From Streptomyces pinistramenti (lineage in GTDB: Bacteria; Actinomycetota; Actinomycetes; Streptomycetales; Streptomycetaceae): DNA of 64,000 bases. The stretch spans positions 186,001-250,000 of the forward strand of contig NZ_JAJCXB010000001.1 of assembly GCF_020564935.1 (NCBI RefSeq), in the 5' to 3' direction. A model generated the notes under the pieces. The model was given only the letters and a program-made list of their open reading frames with translations. It was not told where the DNA came from and did not search any database. A program made the translations under genes and the position numbers. This document shows positions 35,187-43,062 of the stretch, in pieces (position 1 is the first letter of the stretch; every line of letters starts with the position of its first letter).

Positions 35187-35912
35187 ATGATCGGCAGATC
35201 CTCCCGCGACCGGCCGCCGGGCCGGACCCGCGACCGGCAGACCCGGCGGCTCGGCCGCGGCTTCGGACGGCTCATGGCGCTCGGCGTCATCCTCGTCGCC
35301 GCCGGCCTCGTGGGCCTGGTCTACGTAGGGGTGGCGACGCTCACCTCGATGCTGCTGTTCGGCTGGCTGCTGCTTATCGGCGGGGTGGTCGGCCTGTTGC
35401 ACGCCATCCAGTCACGCGGCTCGAACTTCTTCTGGCTCGCGGTGATCGTGGCGGCGCTGAACATCGCGGCCGGTGTCGTGGTGATTCTCAGGCCGGGCGT
35501 CACGGCCGCCGCGCTGACCATGTTCGCCGCCCTGCTCTTCCTGACCGGCGGTGTCTTCCGGCTGGTCGGCGGGGTGGTGGTGCGCGGGCCGCAGTTCGGC
35601 TGGACGCTGGTGCAGGGCGCCTTCGGCATCCTGCTGGGCGTCCTGGTGCTCAGCGACTGGCCGCACAGCAGCCGGTACGTGCTGGGCTGCTTCTTCGCCC
35701 TCGCGCTGCTCTTCGACGGGCTGGGGCTGTTCGCGCTGGGGTTCGGCGGGCGCCGGATCGTCGGCATGGTCACGGAGAACCGGGAGGCCGGCGAGCGGCA
35801 CGGGCCGAGCTGGGCGCAGGAAGGGGTGGCGAATGGCTCGGAACATTCGCCGACCGCGCCCTGGCGCTCCCTGAGAAAGAAACAAAAGGGACAAGGCCGG
35901 TCTCAGGAGTGA
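35187..35912 (+). CDS. HdeD-like membrane protein (DUF308)
   Basis: A 241-residue integral membrane protein with six hydrophobic helices in three repeated hairpins (LMALGVILVAAGLVGLVYVG, then TSMLLFGWLLLIGGVVGLLH, then WLAVIVAALNIAAGVVVILR and so on), the HdeD/DUF308 pattern. HdeD proteins are associated with acid resistance in enterobacteria; the role in actinobacteria is unknown. N- and C-termini are basic and cytoplasmic. ATG at 35187 has GAGGAG upstream. The upstream region holds GGTATACC, a short palindrome. Confidence 0.75.
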   Translation: MIGRSSRDRPPGRTRDRQTRRLGRGFGRLMALGVILVAAGLVGLVYVGVATLTSMLLFGWLLLIGGVVGLLHAIQSRGSNFFWLAVIVAALNIAAGVVVILRPGVTAAALTMFAALLFLTGGVFRLVGGVVVRGPQFGWTLVQGAFGILLGVLVLSDWPHSSRYVLGCFFALALLFDGLGLFALGFGGRRIVGMVTENREAGERHGPSWAQEGVANGSEHSPTAPWRSLRKKQKGQGRSQE

Positions 35913-35936
35913 TTGACCAGGACTTAATCGGTCAAT
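35912..35936. promoter_or_regulatory. ATTGACC/GGTCAAT dyad
   Basis: ATTGACC (35912-35918) and GGTCAAT (35930-35936) flank 11 bases, 76 bp upstream of the anti-sigma-type gene. Possible operator; no regulator is identified. Confidence 0.35.
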
Positions 35937-36011
35937 GGGCGCCAATACGTGCTGACTTGTGTTCAGCAGGGCGACCCGGACCGGCGCATTCTCAACACTC
36001 GACCTGTGAGG

Positions 36012-36563
36012 ATGCCTTCCGGACCACCCGCAGAACCTCCCGAGGAGCTGGCCGCTCCGCCCGCGTACGAAGGTGTCTGGCGGTTCACCACCCCGCCAGA
36101 GGCGGCATCGGTGCCCCAGGCGCGCCACGCGGTCAGGGAACTGCTCGACGACCAGCAGGTGCCCGTCGCCCCCGCCATCCTGGACGGCCTGCTGCTGATC
36201 GTCTCCGAACTCGTCACCAACGCCGTCCAGCACGCCGCCCTGCTCTCGCCCGAGATCGCCGTACAGCTCACCATCGGCGCGGACCGGCTGCGGGTAGCCG
36301 TCGAGGACAGTCATCCCTGCCGGCCCAAGGCCCTGGAAGCGGACGAAGACGACGTCGGCGGCCGGGGCCTGTGGCTGGTCAAGGTGATCACCGCGGAGGT
36401 GGGCGGCACGTGCGATGTCGTGCACACCGCGGACGGCGGCAAGGCCATCTGGGCCGAACTGCCGCTGTCCCCCCTCCCGGCAGGACCGCCGCGCCCTACC
36501 AGCCCGCCGACGGCCCCGTCAGCTCCCGCACCGCCGGACGCGCGGCGTCCAGCACGGTCATGA
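36012..36563 (+). CDS. Anti-sigma-type ATP-binding protein (HATPase, SpoIIAB/RsbW-like)
   Basis: A 183-residue serine-kinase-type GHKL ATPase domain protein. The N box ELVTNAVQHA (about residues 62-71), G1 box VAVEDSHP (about 97-104) and G2 box GGRGLWLVKVI (about 117-127) are in order. Streptomyces encodes dozens of such proteins that regulate sigma factors through anti-anti-sigma partners; no partner gene is adjacent. The Pro/Ala-rich C-terminal tail overlaps the convergent idi gene by 68 bp. GTG 36006 is an alternative start. Confidence 0.75.
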   Translation: MPSGPPAEPPEELAAPPAYEGVWRFTTPPEAASVPQARHAVRELLDDQQVPVAPAILDGLLLIVSELVTNAVQHAALLSPEIAVQLTIGADRLRVAVEDSHPCRPKALEADEDDVGGRGLWLVKVITAEVGGTCDVVHTADGGKAIWAELPLSPLPAGPPRPTSPPTAPSAPAPPDARRPARS

Positions 36564-37107
36564 ACCACGCGGAGAACGGCAGGTCCGCATGGCGCTTGGC
36601 CAGCTCGTCCGGCGTCACGAACGCGATCTCGCCGACCTCTTCGGGATTGGGCGCGGGATCGTTGCGCACCAGCCCGACGAAGAGGTGGTTGAACTCCTGC
36701 TCCACCAGGCCGGACGCCGGGTCCGGATGGTTGTAGCGCACCGTGCCCGCCTCGGCGAGCAGCGACGGGGCGAGCCCCAGCTCCTCGGCGGTCCTGCGGG
36801 CCGCGGCGGCGAACGGCGTCTCACCGGGGTACGGGTGGCCGCAGCAGGTGTTGGACCACACGCCGGGGGAGTGGTACTTCTCCAGCGCCCTGCGCTGGAG
36901 CAGCAGCCGGCCCATCTCGTCGAAGAGGAAGACCGAAAAGGCGCGGTGCAGTTGGCCTGGAGGCTGATGGGCGGCGAGCTTCTCCGCGGTGCCGATCGTC
37001 GTGCCGTCCTCGTCGACCAGCTCCAGCATGATCGGTTCGGCGGCGCCGTCCGGTGCGTTCACCGCCGAGTTCCCGGCGGTCTGTCCGTTGGCAGGTGTGA
37101 TCGGCAT
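36496..37107 (-). CDS. idi: Isopentenyl-diphosphate delta-isomerase, type 1
   Basis: A 203-residue Nudix-fold enzyme interconverting isopentenyl and dimethylallyl diphosphate. The catalytic Cys lies in WSNTCCGHPYPGE (about residues 84-96) and the catalytic Glu in the QEFNHLFVG block. The modified Nudix box AAARRTAEELGL is present. ATG 37107 is preferred over 37113 because AAGG is six bases upstream. It supplies DMAPP for the polyprenyl synthase of the hopanoid operon 11 kb away. The 3' end overlaps the convergent anti-sigma-type gene. Confidence 0.9.
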   Translation of the reverse strand: MPITPANGQTAGNSAVNAPDGAAEPIMLELVDEDGTTIGTAEKLAAHQPPGQLHRAFSVFLFDEMGRLLLQRRALEKYHSPGVWSNTCCGHPYPGETPFAAAARRTAEELGLAPSLLAEAGTVRYNHPDPASGLVEQEFNHLFVGLVRNDPAPNPEEVGEIAFVTPDELAKRHADLPFSAWFMTVLDAARPAVRELTGPSAGW

Positions 37108-37584
37108 GCCCATCCTTGTCGTCGGTCTTCGGGGCAAGTCTGCCCTAGGCGCGTCCGCATCACGGGCCAACCGGTGTCCCGCGGTGCGCGGCGGCGCGGG
37201 ACACCCTGCCCAGGTCGGCCCCGAGGGGAGCGAAAAGGCGCCGAACGCCGGACGAACGCCGGGAGCCGGAAACGGCCGTCGGCATACGCGCCGCCGCCCC
37301 GGGACGGGCCCGTTCCGGATAGGCCGGACGGTGAGAAGGTCCACAGCCCGAACCGCGGCCCGCGGCCGCCCAGGAACGCGCCGCGGTCCTGGCCGCTCCG
37401 GAAGCCCGGGTCGCCTGACCTGGCATGGTCCTCACCACAACCGTCACGGACCAACCCACACCACCCGTGACCAGCCCGCTCATAACCGGCACCGGAACGC
37501 GGCCCCGGCAGGGACGGCAGTTGTTCATGCGCCACCCGATCCACCATGATGATCGCGGCAGGCGCAGCCGTCGGTCACTCGATC
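37108..37584. other. Long non-coding interval before the envelope operon
   Basis: About 480 bp without a convincing gene. Frames through it lack third-position GC bias. It should hold the idi promoter on its left side. The PHO-box-like site and promoter of the envelope operon follow immediately to the right. Confidence 0.5.
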
Positions 37585-37606
37585 GTGCGGTGAATGCGCG
37601 GTGAAC
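37585..37606 (-). promoter_or_regulatory. PHO-box-like direct repeat (PhoP site)
   Basis: Read on the minus strand, two contiguous 11-bp units occur: GTTCACCGCGC (37606-37596) and ATTCACCGCAC (37595-37585). This is the organisation of the Streptomyces PhoP box, tandem 11-bp units beginning GTTCACC. It ends 20 bp upstream of a -10-like TAGCCT (37627-37632), suitable for contact with RNA polymerase driving the envelope operon. PhoP binding is inferred. Confidence 0.55.
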
Positions 37607-37626
37607 GGCCGCATCCCGCGATCCGA

Positions 37627-37632
37627 TAGCCT
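37627..37632 (+). promoter_or_regulatory. Putative -10 element of the envelope operon
   Basis: TAGCCT, 20 bp after the PHO-box-like repeat and 120 bp before the operon's first codon. No good -35 is present, as expected for an activator-dependent promoter. Confidence 0.3.
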
Positions 37633-37751
37633 CTGCCGACGTGCCACCCGGCCCGCCGGAGGCCAGGTGTGCCACGCCCGCTGCCCGGGTAGTTCGTATC
37701 GAATGCGGACCGACCGGCGCTGCCTTGTCAGCATCCAAGGAGTGAGTTCGT

Positions 37752-39566
37752 CTGTCGACCGCCATCCTCACCGGTCCGCCGGTCGCCGGGTCGCCGCTCG
37801 AAGGCGACCTGCGCGCGCTGGGCTTCGACGTCCGCACGGCCGATGATCCCCTGACCGCCGCCGAGCTGATCGCCGCGGTGCCCGCACAGGAGCGGGTCGC
37901 CGTCGTCGACCCCCGCTTCGTCGGACACCGGCACACCCTCCGGCTGGCGCTCACCGACCCCCGCTTCCCTGCCGCCGCCGTACCGGGCGCCCTCACCGCG
38001 CAGCCCGAAGCGCGCGCCGCACTGACCCACGCGGCCACCAAGATCCCGGTCGGCGCCGGCACCGCACACCTCACCGACGTCCTCACCGGCACCCTGACCG
38101 ACGCGCTGGAGCGCGCGGACGTCGGCCTGCAGCGAATCGAGCTGGGCAGCCTGGTCGCCGCCGTACCGCTCACCCCCGCCCAGCGGGAGGACGCCCAGGA
38201 AGCGGTCGCCGCCGTCGACGGCGAGGCGGTACGGCTGCGCACCGCGGTCAAGTCCCGCGACGGCTTCTTCACGACGCACTGCATCAGCCCGTACTCCCGC
38301 TACCTCGCCCGCTGGTGCGCGCGCCGCGGACTGACCCCCAACCAGGTCACCACCGCCTCGCTGCTCACCGCGCTGATCGCCGCAGGCTGCGCGGCCACCG
38401 GCAGCCGCGGCGGCTTCATCGCGGCCGGCGTCCTGCTGCTCTTCTCCTTCGTCCTGGACTGCACCGACGGGCAGCTCGCCCGCTACTCGCTCCAGTACTC
38501 GACGATGGGCGCCTGGCTCGACGCCACCTTCGACCGCGCCAAGGAGTACGCCTACTACGCGGGCCTGGCGCTGGGTGCGGCCCGCGGCGGCGACGACGTA
38601 TGGGCGCTGGCGCTCGGCGCGATGGTGCTCCAGACCTGCCGCCACATCGTCGACTTCTCCTTCAACGAGGCGATCCACGTTGAAGGAGGGGCGAGCGCCA
38701 ACACCAGCCCCACCGCCGCGCTCTCCGACAAGCTCGACAGCGTCGGCTGGACGATCTGGGCCCGCCGGATGATCGTGCTGCCCATCGGCGAACGCTGGGC
38801 CATGATCGCCGTGCTGACCGCCCTGACCACCCCGCGCATCGTCTTCTACGCCCTGCTCATCGGCTGCGCGCTGGCCGCCTGCTACACCACGGCAGGACGG
38901 GTACTGCGCTCGCTGACCCGCAGGGCCCGGCGCACCGACCGCGCCGCACAGGCGCTCGCCGACCTCGCCGACTCCGGCCCGCTCGCCGAGCTGATCGCCG
39001 GCACCATGCGCGGCCGCAGCCGCGCCGGCTCCTTCCTCGCGCCGGCCATGGCCTTCCTCTCCGCCGCCGTCCTGCTGGTCTGCGTGATCTTCGAGGACGA
39101 CCCGGCCTCCTGGCTGACCGTAGGTGTCGCCGCCTGTGCGGCGCTGCTGTCCGGCGTGGCCGTCGCCCGCCCCCTCAAGGGCGTTCTGGACTGGCTGGTG
39201 CCGCCGTTCTTCCGCGTCGCCGAATACACCACGATCCTGGTCCTGGCCGCCCGCGCGGACGTACCGGGAGCGCTGCCCGCGGCGTTCGGGCTGGTCGCGG
39301 CGGTCGCCTACCATCACTACGACGTGGTCTACCGCATCCGTGGCGGCAGCGGAGCCCCGCCGCGGTGGCTGGTCCGTGCGGCCGGCGGCAGTGAGGGACG
39401 GATCCTCGTGGTCACCGTCCTCGCCGCCCTGCTGTCCCCCTCAGGTTTCACCATCGCGCTCACGGCGCTCGCCGTCGCGGTGGCCCTGCTGGTGCTCGCC
39501 GAGAGCATCGGCTTCTGGGTGTCCTCCGGAGCACCCGCCGTACACGATGAAGGAGAACCCGCATGA
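37752..39566 (+). CDS. CDP-alcohol phosphatidyltransferase with N-terminal extension (CTG start)
   Basis: A protein of about 604 residues. Its C-terminal membrane domain carries the full CDP-alcohol phosphotransferase motif: D236, D239, G240, A243, R244, G253, D257, D261 (DCTDGQLAR then GAWLDATFD). It transfers a phosphoalcohol from a CDP-alcohol to an acceptor. The N-terminal 165 residues are a soluble domain, faintly like a degenerate nucleotidyltransferase fold. The coding frame begins after an in-frame TGA at 37743. The only start giving the conserved-looking SxAILTGPPVAGSPLEG stretch is CTG 37752 with AAGGAG nine bases upstream; GTG 37878 would discard it. First gene of the operon; its stop overlaps the next ATG. 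Confidence 0.8.
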   Translation: MSTAILTGPPVAGSPLEGDLRALGFDVRTADDPLTAAELIAAVPAQERVAVVDPRFVGHRHTLRLALTDPRFPAAAVPGALTAQPEARAALTHAATKIPVGAGTAHLTDVLTGTLTDALERADVGLQRIELGSLVAAVPLTPAQREDAQEAVAAVDGEAVRLRTAVKSRDGFFTTHCISPYSRYLARWCARRGLTPNQVTTASLLTALIAAGCAATGSRGGFIAAGVLLLFSFVLDCTDGQLARYSLQYSTMGAWLDATFDRAKEYAYYAGLALGAARGGDDVWALALGAMVLQTCRHIVDFSFNEAIHVEGGASANTSPTAALSDKLDSVGWTIWARRMIVLPIGERWAMIAVLTALTTPRIVFYALLIGCALAACYTTAGRVLRSLTRRARRTDRAAQALADLADSGPLAELIAGTMRGRSRAGSFLAPAMAFLSAAVLLVCVIFEDDPASWLTVGVAACAALLSGVAVARPLKGVLDWLVPPFFRVAEYTTILVLAARADVPGALPAAFGLVAAVAYHHYDVVYRIRGGSGAPPRWLVRAAGGSEGRILVVTVLAALLSPSGFTIALTALAVAVALLVLAESIGFWVSSGAPAVHDEGEPA

Positions 39567-40300
39567 TCGGCCTCGTGCTGGCAGCCGGCGCCGGACGGCG
39601 TCTGCGCCCCTACACCGACACCCTGCCCAAGGCTCTGGTGCCGGTCGATGGGGACACGACCGTCCTGGACCTGACCCTCGGCAACTTCGCCGAGATCGGC
39701 CTGACCGAGGTCGCCATCATCGTCGGCTACCGCAAGGAAGCCGTGTACGAGCGCAAGGCCGCCCTGGAGGCGAAGTACGGCCTCAAGCTCACCCTGATCG
39801 ACAACGACAAGGCCGAGGAGTGGAACAACGCCTACTCCCTGTGGTGCGGCCGTGATGCGATCCAGCACACCGTGATCCTCGCCAACGGCGACACCGTGCA
39901 CCCGGTCTCCGTCGAGAAGACCCTGCTCGCCGCCCGCGGCAACGGCCAGAAGATCATCCTCGCGCTCGACACCGTCAAGCAGCTCGCGGACGAGGAGATG
40001 AAGGTCGTCGTCGACGGCGACAAGGGCGTCCGCAAGATCACCAAGCTGATGGACCCGGCGGAGGCCACCGGCGAGTACATCGGCGTCACCCTCATCGAGG
40101 GCGAGGCCGCGGCCGAGCTGGCCGACGCGCTGAAGACCACCTTCGAGCGCGACCCCGACCTCTACTACGAGGACGGCTACCAGGAGCTGGTCAACCGCGG
40201 CTTCACCGTCGACGTGGCGCCCATCGGTGACGTCAAGTGGGTCGAGATCGACAACCACGAAGACCTCGCGAAGGGCCGTGAGATCGCATGCCAGTACTGA
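39563..40300 (+). CDS. LicC-like phosphoalcohol cytidylyltransferase
   Basis: A 245-residue sugar-nucleotidyltransferase-fold enzyme, closest to phosphocholine/phosphoalcohol cytidylyltransferases. The nucleotide-binding start LVLAAGAGRRLRPYTDTLPK (residues 4-23) and the following Lys are intact, as are ILANGDTV (metal-binding Asp at about 113) and the C-terminal VDVAPIGDVKWVEIDNHEDL. It would make the CDP-activated alcohol consumed by one or both neighbouring CDP-alcohol phosphotransferases. In DIPP-type pathways this activity is fused to the transferase; here it is separate. ATGA overlap with the upstream gene. Confidence 0.8.
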   Translation: MIGLVLAAGAGRRLRPYTDTLPKALVPVDGDTTVLDLTLGNFAEIGLTEVAIIVGYRKEAVYERKAALEAKYGLKLTLIDNDKAEEWNNAYSLWCGRDAIQHTVILANGDTVHPVSVEKTLLAARGNGQKIILALDTVKQLADEEMKVVVDGDKGVRKITKLMDPAEATGEYIGVTLIEGEAAAELADALKTTFERDPDLYYEDGYQELVNRGFTVDVAPIGDVKWVEIDNHEDLAKGREIACQY

Positions 40301-41349
40301 CCCGCCTCATCCCGTCCCCGGTCGTCGTCGACATCAACGCCGGCGCCCTGGACGACCTGGCGGGCCTGCTGGCCGATCAGCGCATCTCCGCTTCCGGCAA
40401 GCTCGCCATCGCGATCAGCGGTGGCTCCGGGGCACGGCTGCGTGAGCGGCTGTCCCCCGCACTGCCCGGCGCCGACTGGTACGAGGTCGGCGGCGGCACC
40501 CTCGACGACGCGATCAAGCTCGGCGACGCCATGAAGAAGGGGCACTACGACGCGGTCGTGGGCCTCGGCGGCGGCAAGATCATCGACTGTGCGAAGTACG
40601 CCGCGGCGCGCATCGGGCTGCCGCTCGTCGCCGTCGCGACGAACCTGTCGCACGACGGCCTGTGCTCGCCGGTCGCGACTCTCGACAACGACGCGGGCCG
40701 CGGCTCCTACGGTGTGCCGAACCCGATCGCCGTGGTGATCGACCTCGACATCATCCGCGAGGCACCGGTCCGCTTCGTCCGCTCCGGCATCGGCGATGCC
40801 ATCTCCAACATCTCCGCGGTCGCGGACTGGGAGCTGGCGCACCGCGAGAACGGCGAGGCGATAGACGGGCTGGCCGCCGCCATGGCGCGCCAGGCCGGCG
40901 AGGCCGTACTGCGGCACCCCGGCGGCGTCGGCGACGACAACTTCCTCCAGGTGCTGGCCGAGGGCCTGGTCCTCACCGGCATCTCGATGTCCGTCGCGGG
41001 CGACAGCCGCCCGGCATCCGGCGCCTGCCACGAGATCAACCACGGCTTCGACATCCTCTTCCCCAAGCGGGCCGCGAGCCACGGCGAGCAGTGCGGCCTC
41101 GGTGCCGCGTTCGCCACGCACCTGCGCGGGGACAAGGAGATGTCGGCGCTGATGGTCGAGGTGCTCCGGCGGCACGGCCTGCCGGTCACGCCGGGTGAGA
41201 TCGGCTTCACGGACGAGGAGTTCGTCCAGGTCGTCGAGTTCGCACCGAAGACCCGTCCCGGGCGCTACACGATTCTGGAGCACCTGGACCTGTCCACCGA
41301 CGAGATCAGGGACGCATACGCCGACTATGCCAAAACCATCAGTAGCTGA
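40288..41349 (+). CDS. sn-Glycerol-1-phosphate dehydrogenase-like enzyme (EgsA/AraM type)
   Basis: A 353-residue member of the iron-containing alcohol dehydrogenase/G1PDH superfamily. The NAD-binding GGGK motif (VGLGGGKIIDCAKYAA), the family block NLSHDGLCSPVA with the metal-ligand Asp, and the two His blocks (GACHEINHGFD and ASHGEQCGLG) follow archaeal G1P dehydrogenase order. It would reduce dihydroxyacetone phosphate to sn-glycerol-1-phosphate, the enantiomer opposite to bacterial lipid glycerol. The start overlaps the cytidylyltransferase end by 13 bp. Other polyol dehydrogenases of the superfamily are alternatives, but the cytidylyltransferase neighbour fits a phosphorylated alcohol product. 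Confidence 0.75.
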   Translation: MPVLTRLIPSPVVVDINAGALDDLAGLLADQRISASGKLAIAISGGSGARLRERLSPALPGADWYEVGGGTLDDAIKLGDAMKKGHYDAVVGLGGGKIIDCAKYAAARIGLPLVAVATNLSHDGLCSPVATLDNDAGRGSYGVPNPIAVVIDLDIIREAPVRFVRSGIGDAISNISAVADWELAHRENGEAIDGLAAAMARQAGEAVLRHPGGVGDDNFLQVLAEGLVLTGISMSVAGDSRPASGACHEINHGFDILFPKRAASHGEQCGLGAAFATHLRGDKEMSALMVEVLRRHGLPVTPGEIGFTDEEFVQVVEFAPKTRPGRYTILEHLDLSTDEIRDAYADYAKTISS

Positions 41350-42106
41350 ACTCCGCCCGGTCGTTCACCCTCCGGGCGTGAAGGACCGGCGGAGCGGCGA
41401 GCACTGGGCCGGTCGGCTCTACATGCGCGAGGTCTCGCTGCGCATCGACCGGCACCTGGTGACCACGCGGGTCACGCCCAACCAGCTGACCTACGTGATG
41501 ACCGTCGCCGGCGCCCTCGCCGCCCCTGCCCTTCTGGTGCCGGGGATCTGGGGCGCCGTGCTCGGCGTGGTGATGGTCCAGCTCTATCTGCTGTTCGACT
41601 GTGTCGACGGCGAGATCGCCCGCTGGAAGAAGCAGTACTCGATGTCCGGGGTCTACCTGGACCGGGTCGCCGCTTACCTCTGCGACGCCGCGGTGCTGGT
41701 CGGCTTCGGGCTGCGCGGCGCCGACCTGTGGGGCTCCGGGCGGATCGACTGGCTGTGGGCCTTCCTCGGAACGCTCGCCGCCCTCGGCGCGATCCTGATC
41801 AAGGCGGAGACGGACCTCGTCGGCGTCGCCCGTCACCAGCAGGGCATGGCGCCGGTCAAGGAGGCGGCGTCCGAGCCGCGTTCGTCCGGTGTGGCGCTGG
41901 CCCGCAAGGCGGCCGCGGCGCTGAAGTTCCACCGGCTGGTCCTCGGCATCGAGGCGTCCCTGCTGATCCTGGTCCTGGCCGTCGTCGACCAGATCCGCGG
42001 CGACCTGTTCTTCTCCCGCCTGGGCATCGCCGTGCTGGCCGGCATCGCGGTCCTCCAGACGCTGCTCCACCTCGTGTCCATCCTCGCCTCCAGCAGGCTC
42101 AAGTGA
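41327..42106 (+). CDS. Second CDP-alcohol phosphatidyltransferase (fourth Asp replaced)
   Basis: A 259-residue membrane protein with about six hydrophobic helices. Motif residues D91, D94, G95, A98, R99, G108 and D112 are present (FDCVDGEIAR then GVYLDRVAA), but position 116, normally the fourth Asp and proposed catalytic base, is Ala. It may use another base, a different substrate, or bind a lipid without catalysis. ATG at 41327 lies 23 bp inside the dehydrogenase gene, and the stop overlaps the glycosyltransferase GTG. It is shorter than the first transferase and lacks its extra domain. Confidence 0.8.
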   Translation: MPKPSVAELRPVVHPPGVKDRRSGEHWAGRLYMREVSLRIDRHLVTTRVTPNQLTYVMTVAGALAAPALLVPGIWGAVLGVVMVQLYLLFDCVDGEIARWKKQYSMSGVYLDRVAAYLCDAAVLVGFGLRGADLWGSGRIDWLWAFLGTLAALGAILIKAETDLVGVARHQQGMAPVKEAASEPRSSGVALARKAAAALKFHRLVLGIEASLLILVLAVVDQIRGDLFFSRLGIAVLAGIAVLQTLLHLVSILASSRLK

Positions 42107-42993
42107 CGGGGGCGCCGTCGATGCGTATCGGTGCGGTCGTTCTGACCATGGGCAACCGCCCCGAGGAACTGCGTGCGCTGCTGGACTCGGTCGCCAAGCA
42201 GGACGGCGACCCGGTCGAGGTCGTGGTCGTCGGCAACGGTTCGCCGCTGCCCGAGCTGCCCGAAGGCGTACGGACCGTCGAGCTGCCGGAGAACGTCGGC
42301 ATCCCGGCGGGCCGCAACGTCGGCATCGAGGCGTTCGGGCCCGGCGGCACCGACGTCGACGTCCTGCTCTTCCTGGACGACGACGGGCTGCTGGCGCGGA
42401 CCGACACCGCCGAGCTGTGCCGCGAGGCGTTCGCCAAGGACGACAGGCTCGGCATCATCAGCTTCCGGATCGCCGACCCGGACACCGGCGAGACCCAGCG
42501 CCGGCACGTACCGCGGCTGCGTGCTTCGGACCCGATGAGGTCCTCCCGTGTCACCACCTTCCTGGGCGGCGCCAATGCCGCACGGACGAAGGTGTTCGAA
42601 GAGGTCGGCGGGCTGCCGGACGACTTCTTCTACGCGCACGAGGAGACCGACCTGGCCTGGCGGGCGCTGAACGCGGGCTGGCTGATCGACTACCGGTCGG
42701 ACATGCTGCTGCTGCATCCGACCATGGCGCCCAGCAGGCACGCGGTCTACCACCGCATGGTCGCCCGCAACCGCGTCTGGCTGGCCCGGCGCAATCTGCC
42801 GGCCCCGCTGGTTCCGGTCTATCTCGGTGTCTGGTTCCTGCTCACCCTCGCCCGGCGTCCTTCATGGCCTGCGCTGCGCGTCTGGCTGGGCGGCTTCAAG
42901 GAGGGCTGGACGACCCCGTGCGGTCCCAGGCGCCCCATGAAGTGGCGTACCGTTTGGCGCCTGACCCGGCTGGGCCGCCCTCCCGTCATCTGA
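42103..42993 (+). CDS. Family 2 glycosyltransferase
   Basis: A 296-residue GT-A inverting glycosyltransferase. The N-terminal IGAVVLTMGNRPEELRALLD strand-helix, VVVVGNGS (nucleotide Asp replaced by Gly-Asn), LLFLDDDGLL (metal-binding DDD at about residue 90) and YAHEETDLAWRA (catalytic ED-like block at about 178) resemble rhamnosyl/galactofuranosyl-type GT2 enzymes. The C-terminus has a hydrophobic stretch (VPVYLGVWFLLTLA) suggesting membrane association. GTG overlaps the previous stop; ATG 42121 is an alternative start. It would add a sugar to the operon's polymer or lipid on the cytoplasmic face. Confidence 0.8.
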   Translation: MTGAPSMRIGAVVLTMGNRPEELRALLDSVAKQDGDPVEVVVVGNGSPLPELPEGVRTVELPENVGIPAGRNVGIEAFGPGGTDVDVLLFLDDDGLLARTDTAELCREAFAKDDRLGIISFRIADPDTGETQRRHVPRLRASDPMRSSRVTTFLGGANAARTKVFEEVGGLPDDFFYAHEETDLAWRALNAGWLIDYRSDMLLLHPTMAPSRHAVYHRMVARNRVWLARRNLPAPLVPVYLGVWFLLTLARRPSWPALRVWLGGFKEGWTTPCGPRRPMKWRTVWRLTRLGRPPVI

Positions 42994-43062
42994 CAAGCTC
43001 CTATCTGAGAGCATCAGGCGCGATCCGGGGCGTGGCCCCGGCAGCGCACCTTGAGGACGAAA

